64,000 bases of DNA from Tateyamaria omphalii (GTDB lineage Bacteria; Pseudomonadota; Alphaproteobacteria; Rhodobacterales; Rhodobacteraceae), in the NCBI RefSeq assembly GCF_019802125.1, contig NZ_JAHVHT010000003.1, positions 124,001 through 188,000 of the forward strand. The letters run 5' to 3'. Numbering within the stretch: the first letter of the stretch is position 1; every line of letters starts with the position of its first letter. Below, piece after piece: positions 1 through 9,594 of this stretch. The notes beneath the pieces are model-generated. The model was not told where the DNA came from, did not search any database, and saw only the letters and a program-made list of their open reading frames with translations. The position numbers and the translations under genes are program-made.

Positions 1-58
1 GTCGTCGGTTTTCGTAGTGAGCAATGCATTGCGCTTGCGCGACAAAGCGAAAGGATGA
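1..58 (+). CDS. C-terminal tail of a heavy-metal (copper) P-type ATPase, 5' end outside window
   Basis: Reading from base 2 gives 18 codons ending at TGA 56-58. The peptide contains SSVFVVSNALRLR, which resembles the last transmembrane segment and tail of Cu(+)-translocating P1B-type ATPases (usual form SSxxVVxNALRLR). The protein would be an inner-membrane metal exporter. Only the tail is visible, so none of the catalytic motifs can be checked. It converges on gcrA across a short spacer holding a hairpin element. The copper theme recurs at 9.2-10.1 kb with a PCuAC chaperone. The family call rests on about 13 residues and is moderately sure. Confidence 0.58.
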   Translation, partial: SSVFVVSNALRLRDKAKG

Positions 59-131
59 GTTTCTCGCAGATCGCTGGCGCCCAGGCCGGTAACACGACGA
101 ACCGGCAAGATATTGAAGAGCCTATTTTCTT

Positions 132-180
132 CTGGCCGAAAATACTTCGGGGGTGGCCGAAGGCCGGGGCAGAGCCCCCT
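132..180. repeat. REP-like C/G-rich intergenic element, copy 1
   Basis: The stretch has the layout TTCT, an A-rich patch, CTTCGGGGGT, then a hairpin GGGGC-AGA-GCCCC (166-178). The same layout recurs at 3219-3266 after argD. It lies between the convergent ATPase tail and gcrA and could act as a bidirectional terminator or mRNA 3' end. I recall similar elements in many Rhodobacterales intergenic regions; this was not tested. Confidence 0.5.
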
Positions 181-214
181 GAAATGATGGTTTCGCCGTT
201 AGGCGGCCCTATGA

Positions 215-790
215 TCAGCGACGACGATCGCGGCGCGAGGACATCGGCTGGAAGGCCACCCCAACATGCGCTTCGCAGTAGGGTTTGCCCTGTTGAACCG
301 GTAGGCCGCAGAACCAGAAGTTATCTGTTGCAGGGTCACCCACGGGCCATTTACAAGTCCGTTCGGTCAGTTCCATGAGGCTGATTTTCTTTGCCTTCTT
401 TTCAACCTCGTTCACCTTCGCCAGTGCCTCTGGGCTGATTTCGTTGGCCGAAGGTTGCGGAGGAAGCGGTTGGCCTGCCGGAATGATCTGCTTGCGGGCG
501 GGCACGACAGCCTTTGCTTCAGGAGCGGGTGCCGGTTTGACCGCTGGCTCCGTTTTGGGCTGCGGTTTCGGCTCCGCCTTGGCCTTGGGGGCCGCCTTCG
601 GCTTCGCGTCCGCCTTGGCCGTTGTTGCGCTTGATCCGCCACCTGCACGGTTCGAAAGGCCCAGGCGGTGCACCTTGCCGATCACTGCGTTGCGCGTAAC
701 GCCGCCAAGCTCTTTGGCGATCTGGCTGGCCGACTGGCCCTCGCCCCACATTTTCTTCAAGAGTTCAACGCGTTCGTCGGTCCAGGACAT
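215..790 (-). CDS. gcrA: GcrA cell cycle regulator
   Basis: This 191-residue protein is a sigma70-associated transcription factor that works with CcrM adenine methylation to control cell-cycle genes in Alphaproteobacteria. The N-terminus has the family signature SWTDERVELLKKMW followed by a helix-turn-helix (SASQIAKELGGVTRNAVIGKV, residues 19-39). An Ala/Lys/Pro-rich flexible linker occupies about residues 55-110. The conserved C-terminal domain has CKWPVGDP, FCG and PYCEAH near 143-175, which fits the sigma-binding part. Length is in the family range (about 170-200). ATG at 788-790 places the conserved MSWT at the start. The gene stands alone between a hairpin element and the terminator of the DMT gene. 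Confidence 0.93.
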   Translation of the reverse strand: MSWTDERVELLKKMWGEGQSASQIAKELGGVTRNAVIGKVHRLGLSNRAGGGSSATTAKADAKPKAAPKAKAEPKPQPKTEPAVKPAPAPEAKAVVPARKQIIPAGQPLPPQPSANEISPEALAKVNEVEKKAKKISLMELTERTCKWPVGDPATDNFWFCGLPVQQGKPYCEAHVGVAFQPMSSRRDRRR

Positions 791-805
791 CAGCAGGCTT
801 TCCGA

Positions 806-833
806 TTTAAAAAGCGGCCTCTCGCGGGGCCGC
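806..833 (-). terminator. Rho-independent terminator after the DMT transporter gene
   Basis: Read on the minus strand, GCGGCC and GGCCGC pair around an 8-nt loop and run into TTTTTAAA. It lies between the DMT stop at 885 and gcrA, on the correct strand for the DMT transcript. Confidence 0.75.
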
Positions 834-884
834 CTTTGTGTCTCATTGAGTGTCAGCGCCCTATTCTAATCACACGCGTCAAAG

Positions 885-1790
885 TTACAAGGGACGACCT
901 GTGGTCTTCGATTTGACCTGGCGCCCTTCGCGCAGCGCCAGAAGCAACGCACCCGCGATAATGATTCCCGCACCCAGTAGGGTGATGCCGTCCGGGATCA
1001 CGCCGTAAAAAGCAATGTCATAGAGCGCCGCGAAGATGAGTGTGGCGTAGCTGAAGGGCGCAACGAAGCTGGCGTCAGCCCGCGCCATGCCGTTGACGAA
1101 ACACGCTTGTGCCGCCGCCATGGCACATCCGACGCCAGCCATCAGCACCCATTGCGTTCCGCTCGGAGATATCCAGACAAAAGACACGGCAATGCCCGCG
1201 ATGCAAAGCCCGATGGCATTGTTGACCAAGAGGATCGAAAAAGGTCCCTCGCGCCCGGTCAGCTTCTTGATGAAGCTCAACTCAAGACCGAGCGCCATGG
1301 CCGCGCCGAGGGCCAGCAACGCTGCGGGTTGGAAGCTCTCCGGAGTGGGACGCAGCAGGATCATCGCGCCGACCAGAGCAATGGCGGCCGCCAGCCAACG
1401 CCATTTGCCCACCCGCTCACCCAAAAGCGGGATTGCCAGGATCATCCCGAAGACCGGGTTCAGAAAGGAAATCGCCGTGGCGTCGGCCAGCGGAATGTAA
1501 GCCACGGATGCGAACATGAGGGTGACGCCAGCCCATCCACTTGTTGTCCGCGCAAGGTGCAAGCCGAGATGAGGACGTTGCAGTGTCGGTCTTACTACCA
1601 GCGCAACTGTGCTGAGCGTCAGGAAGGCGAACAGGAAGCGTCCGAAGCTGATTTGGAACGGGTGCAGCGGTGTGCCGAATTGGTCAGTGCCCAATGCCTT
1701 GGCAAACAGTGTTGTCGCCGCGATGAAGGCGCAGGCGCAGGTGATCAGCAGCGCCGCGAGCGCTGGGTTTTGAGCCTTTGGCGCGAACAT
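885..1790 (-). CDS. DMT superfamily (EamA) transporter
   Basis: This 301-residue inner-membrane protein has about ten hydrophobic segments arranged as two tandem EamA halves, residues 10-145 and 155-290. The EamA landmarks DATAISFLNPVFGMILAIPLLGE (first half) and ADASFVAPFSYATLIFAALYD (second half) are clear. Family members export amino acids or other small metabolites; the substrate cannot be read from sequence. ATG at 1788-1790 begins just before the first hydrophobic segment. The gene is divergent from argD with 249 bp between them and is followed by a terminator. Confidence 0.88.
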   Translation of the reverse strand: MFAPKAQNPALAALLITCACAFIAATTLFAKALGTDQFGTPLHPFQISFGRFLFAFLTLSTVALVVRPTLQRPHLGLHLARTTSGWAGVTLMFASVAYIPLADATAISFLNPVFGMILAIPLLGERVGKWRWLAAAIALVGAMILLRPTPESFQPAALLALGAAMALGLELSFIKKLTGREGPFSILLVNNAIGLCIAGIAVSFVWISPSGTQWVLMAGVGCAMAAAQACFVNGMARADASFVAPFSYATLIFAALYDIAFYGVIPDGITLLGAGIIIAGALLLALREGRQVKSKTTGRPL

Positions 1791-2039
1791 GGTGGATGCG
1801 TGCGCCTCTGCGGCGGTGAGTGCAAGCGTGATTTTACTGGCATGTTCTGGATTTCTCGCCTAGACGCGTCGCATGATCAGTCTGCACACCCTCCGACGAG
1901 CCGTGCGACGCAGCCAACGCTGCGACTGATTCCTCGTGCCGCAATGGCACTCCCCAACTCTCAAAATTGTTGACCCCGCCTATTGCCTCATGCACCAACG
2001 TGCTTTGACGCATTGGCTTTCTAAAAAAGGATGATCCGC

Positions 2040-3212
2040 ATGATCACGTCCGTTCTGCCAACCTACAACCGCGCTCCTTTGACTTTTGTCAAAGGCGAAG
2101 GCGCCTGGCTGATCGAGGCGGATGGCCGACGTTTCCTGGATCTCGGGGCCGGTATTGCCGTAAACGCCTTGGGTCATGCACACCCGGCCCTGACACAGGC
2201 ATTGACTGAGCAGGCGAACGCGTTGTGGCATACGTCGAACCTGTATCACATCCCGCAACAAAAGACCCTCGCGGACAAGCTGGTCGATGCAACCTTTGCC
2301 GACACCGTGTTCTTCACCAACTCGGGCACTGAAGCCTGTGAGCTGGCCGTGAAGATGGCGCGCAAGTACTGGTATGACAAAGGGCATCCGGAAAAGGTCG
2401 ACATCATCACCTTTTCCGGCAGTTTCCATGGTCGGTCGTCGGCTGGGATCGCGGCAGCCGGGTCCGAAAAGATGACCAAAGGCTTTGGCCCGCTCTTGCC
2501 CGGTTTCACGCATCTTGAGTTCGGCGACCATGACGCACTGGCACCTGCGATCACCGAGAAAACAGCTGCCATCTTGATCGAACCGGTGCAGGGTGAAGGC
2601 GGGATCATTCCCGTGCCCGATCAGTGCCTGAAAGGCTTGCGCGACCTTTGCGATGAAAAGGGAATCCTGCTGATCCTCGATGAAGTGCAGTGCGGTGTTG
2701 GGCGGACGGGAAAACTCTTTGCCCATGAATGGGCAGGGATCGAACCTGACATCATGATGGTGGCCAAGGGCATTGGAGGAGGTTTTCCGCTTGGAGCCGT
2801 GCTTGCGACCGAGGACGCCGCAAGTGGCATGACAGCCGGAACGCATGGGTCAACCTATGGCGGCAACCCGTTGGGCTGTGCCGTCGGCTCCGCCGTGCTC
2901 GATATCGTGGGCGATCCGGCATTTCTCAATGATGTGAATCGCAAGGCCGGGCTTTTGCGCCAAAAGCTCGAGGGTTTGGCGGCTGCGCACCCGGATGTGT
3001 TTGACATGGTGCGTGGATCGGGCCTCATGCTTGGCATCAAATGCAAGCTTCCGTGCGCAGACGTCGTTTCGGCCGGATATGCGCAAGAGGTGATTACAGT
3101 GCCCGCTGCTGACAACACGATCCGCCTTTTGCCGCCGCTCACGGTCACAGACGCCGAGATTGCCGAGGCCGTCAGCCGCTTGGACGCAGCCGCAAAGGCG
3201 ATGGCCGCCTGA
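2040..3212 (+). CDS. argD: Acetylornithine aminotransferase (class III PLP transaminase)
   Basis: This protein interconverts N-acetylornithine and N-acetylglutamate semialdehyde in arginine synthesis, in the cytoplasm. Class III landmarks are present: [38 protein letters not shown] and the PLP lysine in [15 protein letters not shown]. There are 390 residues with ATG at 2040. An in-frame ATG at 2031 touches the AAGG at 2027-2030, while 2040 has it at good spacing, so 2040 is preferred. argF follows after 76 bp that contain a hairpin element, so the pair forms an argDF unit. Related succinylornithine or GABA aminotransferases are alternatives, but the argF neighbour supports ArgD. Confidence 0.93.
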   Translation: MITSVLPTYNRAPLTFVKGEGAWLIEADGRRFLDLGAGIAVNALGHAHPALTQALTEQANALWHTSNLYHIPQQKTLADKLVDATFADTVFFTNSGTEACELAVKMARKYWYDKGHPEKVDIITFSGSFHGRSSAGIAAAGSEKMTKGFGPLLPGFTHLEFGDHDALAPAITEKTAAILIEPVQGEGGIIPVPDQCLKGLRDLCDEKGILLILDEVQCGVGRTGKLFAHEWAGIEPDIMMVAKGIGGGFPLGAVLATEDAASGMTAGTHGSTYGGNPLGCAVGSAVLDIVGDPAFLNDVNRKAGLLRQKLEGLAAAHPDVFDMVRGSGLMLGIKCKLPCADVVSAGYAQEVITVPAADNTIRLLPPLTVTDAEIAEAVSRLDAAAKAMAA

Positions 3213-3218
3213 TCCTTC

Positions 3219-3266
3219 TCTGTTCCAAAAAATCCTCGGGGGTCCGGGGGCAGACAGCCCCCGGAT
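3219..3266. repeat. REP-like C/G-rich intergenic element, copy 2
   Basis: A perfect 9-bp stem, TCCGGGGGC / GCCCCCGGA (3243-3251 and 3257-3265) with loop AGACA, follows an A-rich run and CCTCGGGGGT. It has the same architecture as the element at 132-180. It lies in the argD-argF spacer and may attenuate read-through or protect the argD mRNA 3' end. Confidence 0.55.
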
Positions 3267-3288
3267 CTCTCCACCGAAGAGAACGTAT

Positions 3289-4194
3289 ATGACACATTTC
3301 CTTGATATTCACACAACCGAACAGCCCGAGCTGCGCAAGATCATCGACAACGCTCATGCCATGAAAGCAGCGCGGGCCGGACGTCCAAAAGGTGCGCCGG
3401 ACGATGAACAGCCGCTTGCCGGTCACATGGTCGCCCTGATTTTCGAAAAGCCGTCGACGCGGACCCGCGTGTCGTTTGACGTGGGCGTGCGCCAGATGGG
3501 CGGGCAGACTATGGTGCTGTCGGGCAGCGACATGCAGTTGGGTCACGGCGAGACGATCGCGGACACTGCCCGTGTCCTTAGCAGATATGTGGACCTGATC
3601 ATGATCCGCACGTTTGAGGAAGCAACACTGCTGGAGATGGCCGAATACGCCTCTGTCCCGGTGATCAACGGGCTGACCAACCGCACGCATCCCTGTCAGA
3701 TCATGGCCGACGTCATGACTTTCGAAGAGCACCGCGGGCCGATCAAGGGCAGGAAAGTGGTGTGGTCCGGGGATGGCAACAATGTCTTTGCCAGCTTTGC
3801 TCATGCTGCCAAGCAATTTGAATTCGATCTCACATTTACCGGACCTGAACCGCTTGATCCGGAACCGGCCCTGGCCGGTCTGTACAAGACCGAGCGTGAC
3901 CCTGATGTCGCTGTACAGGATGCCGATCTTGTGGTGACCGACACGTGGGTCAGCATGCACGATCCGCAGTCTGCACGTGAGCGGCGGCACAACCAGTTGC
4001 GCGGGTATCAGGTCAATGCCGACCTCATGGGCAAAGCCAAGAGCGAAAGCCTGTTCATGCACTGCCTCCCTGCCCACCGGGACGATGAGGCAACATCCGA
4101 AGTGATGGACGGCGCGCATTCCGTGATCTTCGATGAGGCAGAAAACCGTTTGCACGCCCAAAAGGCGATCATGCGGTGGTGTTTGGGCGCCTGA
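3289..4194 (+). CDS. argF: Ornithine carbamoyltransferase
   Basis: The enzyme condenses ornithine and carbamoyl phosphate to citrulline. At 301 residues it is of normal length. The carbamoyl-phosphate motif STRTR (in [20 protein letters not shown]), the HPCQIMAD motif and the ornithine-side motif MHCLPAHR are all intact. ATG at 3289 gives MTHFLDI, a standard N-terminus; the reading frame remains open further upstream across the hairpin element, but that extension is not conserved-looking. It follows argD, so the two consecutive arginine steps are paired. Confidence 0.95.
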   Translation: MTHFLDIHTTEQPELRKIIDNAHAMKAARAGRPKGAPDDEQPLAGHMVALIFEKPSTRTRVSFDVGVRQMGGQTMVLSGSDMQLGHGETIADTARVLSRYVDLIMIRTFEEATLLEMAEYASVPVINGLTNRTHPCQIMADVMTFEEHRGPIKGRKVVWSGDGNNVFASFAHAAKQFEFDLTFTGPEPLDPEPALAGLYKTERDPDVAVQDADLVVTDTWVSMHDPQSARERRHNQLRGYQVNADLMGKAKSESLFMHCLPAHRDDEATSEVMDGAHSVIFDEAENRLHAQKAIMRWCLGA

Positions 4195-4198
4195 CGCT

Positions 4199-5182
4199 TT
4201 GGCGGGTCCACGCATAGCAGTCGCCGGGGCTGGCAGCATTGGCTGTTACGTTGGCGGCCTGTTGGCTGCTGCCGGACACGATGTCCGCTTCCTTGCACGC
4301 CCGCGTGTCGCAAAGGCCTGTGCCGAACATGGGCTGCAGTTGACCGACTACGCTGGCAGCGCAGAAGACGTGATGGCTCCACGAATGTCAGACATGGCAG
4401 AGGGTGCAATTGCCGGGGCCGATGTGGTGTTGGTTTGCGTGAAATCAGGCGATACTGCCGACATGGCGCGCGAAATTGCGGTACATGCGCCCGAAGCACA
4501 GGTGATCAGCCTGCAAAACGGAGTCGAAAACGCAGCCATTCTCCGTGCGGCTTTGCCAGCGGCCGATGTGCGCGCAGCGATGGTTCCGTTCAACGTCGTT
4601 GCTGAAGGAGCCACGCACTACCACCGTGCAACGTCGGGTGACATTCTGATCGAAGCGGGGCCATTGCCAGACCTGTCCACGCCGGCGTTGAACTGGCGTC
4701 AGGTGGGCAACATCGAAGCGGTGCAATGGGGTAAACTTCTCATCAACCTAGGGAACGCGATCAATGCGTTGTCCGATCTGCCCTTGCTAACACAACTGCA
4801 AGACCGGGTGTGGCGTCGTCTGATGGCGGATCAGATGGCCGAAGCCCTTCGCATCTTGACTGCCGCCGGGATTTCCCCGGCCAAAACCACCGCAGCGCCG
4901 CCGCGCCTGATCCCTCATATCCTGCGCCTGCCGACGCCGATCTTTCGCCGCATCGCGGCACAAATGCTGACCATCGATGCTCATGCCCGGTCTTCCATGT
5001 GGGATGACCTGAAGCGTGATCGGCGCACCGAGATAGACGCCCTGCAAGGCGCCATCATCTCGCTGGCGGACCGTCATGGGCGGCAGGCACCTCTCAATGC
5101 GAGGATGCGCTATCTGATCAGGAAAGCGGAAGCCGCCGGAAAGGGACCGCCCGGCCTCACTCCGGAGCAGATCCGGGGTTAG
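4199..5182 (+). CDS. 2-dehydropantoate 2-reductase family protein (ketopantoate reductase-like)
   Basis: This NADPH-dependent oxidoreductase belongs to the ApbA/PanE family; canonical members reduce ketopantoate to pantoate for coenzyme A synthesis. The N-terminal Rossmann motif is GAGSIGCYVGG, followed by KSGDTADM, QNGVEN and the C-terminal helical domain segment KLLINLGNAINALSDLP. I chose a TTG start at 4199, 4 bp past the argF stop, because MAGPRIAVAGAGSIG matches normal family N-termini; an ATG at 4133 inside argF would add 22 unlikely residues. There are 327 residues. Paralogues acting on other 2-oxo acids exist, so no symbol is given. Confidence 0.85.
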   Translation: MAGPRIAVAGAGSIGCYVGGLLAAAGHDVRFLARPRVAKACAEHGLQLTDYAGSAEDVMAPRMSDMAEGAIAGADVVLVCVKSGDTADMAREIAVHAPEAQVISLQNGVENAAILRAALPAADVRAAMVPFNVVAEGATHYHRATSGDILIEAGPLPDLSTPALNWRQVGNIEAVQWGKLLINLGNAINALSDLPLLTQLQDRVWRRLMADQMAEALRILTAAGISPAKTTAAPPRLIPHILRLPTPIFRRIAAQMLTIDAHARSSMWDDLKRDRRTEIDALQGAIISLADRHGRQAPLNARMRYLIRKAEAAGKGPPGLTPEQIRG

Positions 5183-5185
5183 GCT

Positions 5186-7585
5186 TCATCGCTTTGGCTT
5201 GGCGCGCAATGTGGGGTCAGCTTCCGTCGGGTCTTCTGGCCAGGGATGCTTTGGATATCGCCCACGCATATCCTTGCGCACATCCGCATACGAGGTGGCC
5301 CAGAAACCCGCCAGGTCCGAGGTCACCTGCACGGGCCGCTGAGCCGGTGACAGCAGGGTGATCTGCAGCGGCACCTGTCCCACCATCGGATGCCGGGTCA
5401 CACCGAACATTTCCTGCAGACGCACGGAGATACCGGGGGTGGTCTCGTCATAGTCGATGGGTACTCTTCGGCCCAACGGTGTCTCGAAATGACCGGGCAC
5501 TTCGCGGTCCAGACGTTGCATGTTGTCCCAGCCAAGGTGGGTTTGCAGCGCCGGCAAGATGTCGAACCCTTTCCAATCTGCCGCGGTCCGCAGCCCTGTA
5601 ACATGCGGTAGCAACCAGTCTTCCAGTGTCTCCAATAGCGTCTCGGAACTGAGGTCGGGAAAGCCATCATCCATAAGCGCGGCACGGGCCAGCAATCGTT
5701 TGGCACCCTTCGATGGCTGCAGTCCGAGCTGTTTTACTCCATCCAGCATGGCGCGGCCGATAACCTCATCCGGTGCATCATGCCAAGCACGATCCTCAAG
5801 GATGAGCGCGCCGAACCGTCTCTGGGTTCGGGCCAGAACGGCGCCATCCCGTTTTGACCACGTGCAGATGTCGTGCCATGCGATCTGATCGGAAAACAGG
5901 TCTTCGAGTTCTGACAGCGATAGCGTCGCGGCTTGCCTGATCCTTGCTTCGCGTGGGTTTCCGTCCAGGTCTGTTGCCACGATCAGTGTTTGCCCTGCCA
6001 AGGCATCCCCGTCCGGCATCACGGCCCCTTTGCCGCCGGACAGGACATAGCGCGGCGCGTCGCCGGGTCGCCGTTTGCCGACGCGGTCGGGGTAGGCGAG
6101 GGCAGCCATCGCGGCAGGGCCGAGGGTCGGCCTGCGCTCTTGCCCCGCAGCCAGCCGTTTCGCCTCATCCCGAATTCGTTCGATGGCGCCACGATGTGCA
6201 GCATCTCCGAAGTCTTGCGGTGATTTCAGCGCGCGCAGGCGCAGCGCCAGATCCACACCTTGCCCGCGCAGCGGATCGCGGTCAGCCAGAAGGGCGGCAA
6301 GCGGCGCGGCATCTTTGCCTGCCTGCACAAGCATATGGGCGAGGCGAGGGTGCAGCGGTTGACGTGCCAGTTGCCGACCATGCGGGGTGATGCGGTTTTG
6401 AGCATCAAGCGCACCCAACATGCGTAGAACACCACGGGCTTCGTCCAAGCGGCCCTGATGAGGAGGCGTGACAAAGCGCAGGTCGGCCTCGCCCGCGCCC
6501 CACATCGCCAGTTCCAACGCAAAACTCGCCAAGTCGCCTGCGGTGATTTCCGGCGGTGGGAACGCGGCGAGGGCACCATCCTCCCCTCGGGTCCAAAGTT
6601 TGTAAGCAACGCCAGGATTCACTCGCCCGGCGCGGCCCGCCCTTTGGGTTGCTTCGGCGCGGGTTACGCGTTCGGTGATCAACCGCGACATGCCCGAGGA
6701 TGGATCAAATTGCGCGCGCCGGGCTCGCCCACCATCGACGACAATTCGAATGTCGGGGATAGTTAGCGATGTTTCCGCAATCGACGTGGCCAGAACGATC
6801 TTTCGCGTGTCAGAGGGGGTGACGGCAGCGCGTTGCGCCTTGAAGTCCATTGCACCGAACAGAGGCTGCACATTCGGCAGATCGGTCAGCATCGCAGCCG
6901 TCCGCCTGATTTCGCCTTCGCCCGGCAGAAAGGCGAGTAGCCCACCCGGCGCCTTGTGATATGCCGTGCGGATCAGGTCGGCCATCGCGGCTTCGAACCT
7001 CACCCCCTTTTGCAGGGGAGTATCCAACCAATGCGGTGTCACCGGAAAACTGCGCCCCTCGGACGTCAGGATTGGAGCGTGCATCACATCCCCAACCGGC
7101 TCTGCATCCAGCGTCGCCGACATGGCCAGCAGGATCAGGTCATCTCGCAAGGCGTCGGCGACTTCCAGGCAAAGCGCGAGGCCCAGATCCGCGTTGAGCG
7201 AGCGTTCGTGGAATTCGTCGAAGATGACGGCCCCCACGCCCGGCAGATCGGGGGCGTCCTGCAACATGCGCGTCAGGATGCCTTCGGTCACCACTTCGAT
7301 CCGGGTGCCATTGCCCGTGGCACTGTGGCCGCGGATGCGGTAGCCGACCGTTTGCCCGGCCTTTTCTCCCAGTGTCTGGGCCATGCGCTCGGCCGCGTTT
7401 CGGGCGGCCAAGCGGCGCGGCTCAAGCATCAGAATACGTCCCGCCGTAAGGTTTGCTTCGAGTATCGCAAGCGGGACGCGCGTCGTCTTTCCCGCGCCCG
7501 GCGGCGCTTGCAGCACAGCGCGGCCTTCCACGCGCAGCGTGTCGATCAGTTCGGGCAGGATATCGTCAATGGGCAGGCGGCTCAT
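5186..7585 (-). CDS. hrpB: ATP-dependent helicase HrpB
   Basis: This 799-residue DEAH-box-type RNA helicase has Walker A APPGAGKTT near residue 30, the motif II variant DEFH near 130, SAT in LLAMSATLDAEPV, and helicase-C motifs including TSIAETSLTIPDIRIVVDGG and RAGRAGRVNPG. A long C-terminal HrpB-specific domain ends with a basic tail. Bacterial HrpB acts in RNA processing or stress; its precise role is poorly defined. ATG at 7583-7585 gives MSRLPIDDILPEL, a typical start. The gene converges on the ketopantoate reductase gene (3-bp gap) and diverges from meaB (73 bp). Confidence 0.93.
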   Translation of the reverse strand: MSRLPIDDILPELIDTLRVEGRAVLQAPPGAGKTTRVPLAILEANLTAGRILMLEPRRLAARNAAERMAQTLGEKAGQTVGYRIRGHSATGNGTRIEVVTEGILTRMLQDAPDLPGVGAVIFDEFHERSLNADLGLALCLEVADALRDDLILLAMSATLDAEPVGDVMHAPILTSEGRSFPVTPHWLDTPLQKGVRFEAAMADLIRTAYHKAPGGLLAFLPGEGEIRRTAAMLTDLPNVQPLFGAMDFKAQRAAVTPSDTRKIVLATSIAETSLTIPDIRIVVDGGRARRAQFDPSSGMSRLITERVTRAEATQRAGRAGRVNPGVAYKLWTRGEDGALAAFPPPEITAGDLASFALELAMWGAGEADLRFVTPPHQGRLDEARGVLRMLGALDAQNRITPHGRQLARQPLHPRLAHMLVQAGKDAAPLAALLADRDPLRGQGVDLALRLRALKSPQDFGDAAHRGAIERIRDEAKRLAAGQERRPTLGPAAMAALAYPDRVGKRRPGDAPRYVLSGGKGAVMPDGDALAGQTLIVATDLDGNPREARIRQAATLSLSELEDLFSDQIAWHDICTWSKRDGAVLARTQRRFGALILEDRAWHDAPDEVIGRAMLDGVKQLGLQPSKGAKRLLARAALMDDGFPDLSSETLLETLEDWLLPHVTGLRTAADWKGFDILPALQTHLGWDNMQRLDREVPGHFETPLGRRVPIDYDETTPGISVRLQEMFGVTRHPMVGQVPLQITLLSPAQRPVQVTSDLAGFWATSYADVRKDMRGRYPKHPWPEDPTEADPTLRAKPKR

Positions 7586-7658
7586 GACTGCCTTATGGCC
7601 GAAGGCGCTGGGGGCGCCAACACTGGACATTTGGGGGATGCGCCCGCAGAAAGCGGCC

Positions 7659-8672
7659 ATGGATATTCAGGATCTGTCCCAACGCATTGCAAACGGTGAG
7701 CGCCGGGCGTTGGCGCGTGGGATCACGCTGGTCGAAAGTGGGCGCGCGGATCATCGTGCGCAGGCGGCAAAGGTGCTGGCGGCGTTGCCCAGGGATCGCC
7801 AGGCGCTGCGCATTGGATTGTCGGGCACGCCGGGTGTCGGCAAATCCACCTTTATCGAAGCCTTTGGCATGACGCTTGTCCAGGCAGGTTTGCGCGTGGC
7901 CGTGCTGGCCGTCGATCCGTCCTCGGCTCGTTCCGGTGGATCAATCCTCGGGGACAAGACGCGGATGGACCGTTTGAGCCGGGAACCCGGCGCGTTCATC
8001 CGCCCGTCACCCAGCCAGACGCATCTGGGTGGAGTTGCCCGGCGCACGCGCGAGGCTGTTGCCCTGTGCGAAGGGGCGGGTTTCGACGTGGTCCTGATCG
8101 AAACGGTGGGTGTCGGCCAGTCTGAAACCGTTGTGGCCCAGATGTCCGACCTGTTTCTGTTGCTGCTTGCTCCCGCTGGCGGGGATGAATTGCAGGGCGT
8201 CAAGCGGGGGATAATGGAGATGGCAGACATGATCCTGATCAACAAGGCGGATGGTGACCTGAAACCTGCTGCAACCCGGACATGTGCCGACTATGCGGGC
8301 GCCCTGCGGCTTCTGCGCAAACGACCACAGGACCCGGACGGATATCCCAAGGCGATGATGGTATCGGCGCTTGCCGAAGAGGGTTTGGACTCTGCGTGGG
8401 CTGATATGCAGGCGCTTGTTGAGTGGCGGCGGGATGCGGGGTTTTTCGACGCAACCCGCGCAGCGCAGGCGCGCTACTGGTTTGAGGAAGACGTGAGATC
8501 GGCCCTGTTGTCCAAGCTGGATGGCGTGTCTGCCAGACAGGCGATGGAACAGCTTGGCACACAGGTCGCGAAAGGTGCACTTGCGCCATCGGTCGCCGCA
8601 GAGCGGATGCTGGAAGTGTTGGATGCCAAATTCACCGCGCCCCGGGTTGACCCGGTCCCCGATTCCCCCTAA
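7659..8672 (+). CDS. meaB: Methylmalonyl-CoA mutase-associated GTPase MeaB (ArgK family)
   Basis: This is a G3E-type GTPase that protects and reloads adenosylcobalamin-dependent methylmalonyl-CoA mutase. It has 337 residues with P-loop [12 protein letters not shown], the switch region [48 protein letters not shown] and NKADGD, all hallmarks of MeaB. ATG at 7659 gives [27 protein letters not shown], the standard beginning. The mutase itself is not in the window. rpmB follows after about 106 bp with its own ribosome binding site. Confidence 0.93.
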   Translation: MDIQDLSQRIANGERRALARGITLVESGRADHRAQAAKVLAALPRDRQALRIGLSGTPGVGKSTFIEAFGMTLVQAGLRVAVLAVDPSSARSGGSILGDKTRMDRLSREPGAFIRPSPSQTHLGGVARRTREAVALCEGAGFDVVLIETVGVGQSETVVAQMSDLFLLLLAPAGGDELQGVKRGIMEMADMILINKADGDLKPAATRTCADYAGALRLLRKRPQDPDGYPKAMMVSALAEEGLDSAWADMQALVEWRRDAGFFDATRAAQARYWFEEDVRSALLSKLDGVSARQAMEQLGTQVAKGALAPSVAAERMLEVLDAKFTAPRVDPVPDSP

Positions 8673-8778
8673 AGCCACCGAACGAAATTCGAGGGCGCCG
8701 CTCTACCTGCGCGGTGCCTATGTCGTTTCGGACCCCGCAACACGGACCAGACGGCACAGCGGAGAAGAGGATAAACCC

Positions 8779-9069
8779 ATGTCGCGCGTATGCGAACTGA
8801 CCGGTAAAGGCCCGATGACTGGCAACAATGTCAGCCACGCCAACAACAAGACCCGTCGGCGTTTCCTGCCGAACCTGAACGACGTGACCCTGCAGTCCGA
8901 AACGCTGGGCCGCGGCATCAAGCTGCGCATCTCAGCGGCCGCGCTGCGCTCGGTCGATCATCGCGGTGGTCTGGACGCCTTCTTGGCGAAGGCCAAGGAT
9001 GTCGAATTGTCCGACCGCGCGCTGAAGGTCAAGAAAGAGATTGCGAAAGCCCAAGCCGCAACGGCCTGA
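8779..9069 (+). CDS. rpmB: 50S ribosomal protein L28
   Basis: This is a 96-residue component of the large ribosomal subunit. It begins [25 protein letters not shown] (first part of the universal L28 signature) and has the body [15 protein letters not shown] and [11 protein letters not shown], with the C-terminal extension usual in Alphaproteobacteria. GGAGAAGAGG lies about 9 nt before the ATG at 8779. It ends 18 bp before a strong intrinsic terminator, so it is probably monocistronic. Confidence 0.97.
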   Translation: MSRVCELTGKGPMTGNNVSHANNKTRRRFLPNLNDVTLQSETLGRGIKLRISAAALRSVDHRGGLDAFLAKAKDVELSDRALKVKKEIAKAQAATA

Positions 9070-9086
9070 GCCTGACGTACTTACGC

Positions 9087-9119
9087 AAAAACCCCGTCTG
9101 CGACGCAGGCGGGGTTTTT
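9087..9119 (+). terminator. Rho-independent terminator of rpmB
   Basis: A 15-bp stem (one G-U pair), AAAAACCCCGTCTGC / GCAGGCGGGGTTTTT with loop GAC, ends in a T run. It lies directly after rpmB. Confidence 0.92.
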
Positions 9120-9208
9120 ATTGTTTGCAAGAGGCGTGTTGGCGTTGCGCCGTGCATGCGATTGTGCCGCAGTTGAGCAGGCATCTCGACGGCTTTAGAT
9201 ATACTGTC

Positions 9209-9550
9209 ATGCAGCGAACCTTTCATGCCATCCTCCTGAGCCTTCTGTTGGCGGTGACGAGCCACAGTGCAGCCATTGCACGTGGCGCAGCTACCGCAGT
9301 GGATCAGATGGTGATCTGCTCGGGCACGACGGTCGTGACAGTGTTCGTGGATGCAGACGGGGAACCGACTGCAGCACCCCATCTTTGCCCGGACTGCGCC
9401 TTGCATTTGCTGGCAGCGGTCGTTCCATTCTCTGCCGCTGCGCTGCCCTTATCGCTCGGATCAACACGCGTAGATTGGGAAACGCATATAGTCCCCGAGG
9501 GGACGGCAGTTGAAGACCCGTCTGCGCGTGGACCTCCTGCTTGGGTCTGA
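9209..9550 (+). CDS. DUF2946-like exported protein
   Basis: This 113-residue protein has an N-terminal hydrophobic signal (residues 5-24, ending near SAAIARG) and a short domain with HLCPDCALHLLA, which resembles the DUF2946 family (small Cys/His proteins next to copper genes). Function is unknown; the CPDC pair and neighbouring His suggest metal binding. It precedes the PCuAC gene by 44 bp and probably shares its transcript. The start at 9209 was chosen because it begins the signal peptide. Confidence 0.62.
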   Translation: MQRTFHAILLSLLLAVTSHSAAIARGAATAVDQMVICSGTTVVTVFVDADGEPTAAPHLCPDCALHLLAAVVPFSAAALPLSLGSTRVDWETHIVPEGTAVEDPSARGPPAWV

Positions 9551-9594
9551 TCCCACTCAAACTGACACGACCCTTTTGCATACAGGAGGACAGC

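Noticed and set aside
375-869. 164-codon forward frame across gcrA
   Set aside because: It is the antisense shadow of gcrA; the Ala/Gly-rich sequence reflects the Ala/Lys/Pro linker read backwards.
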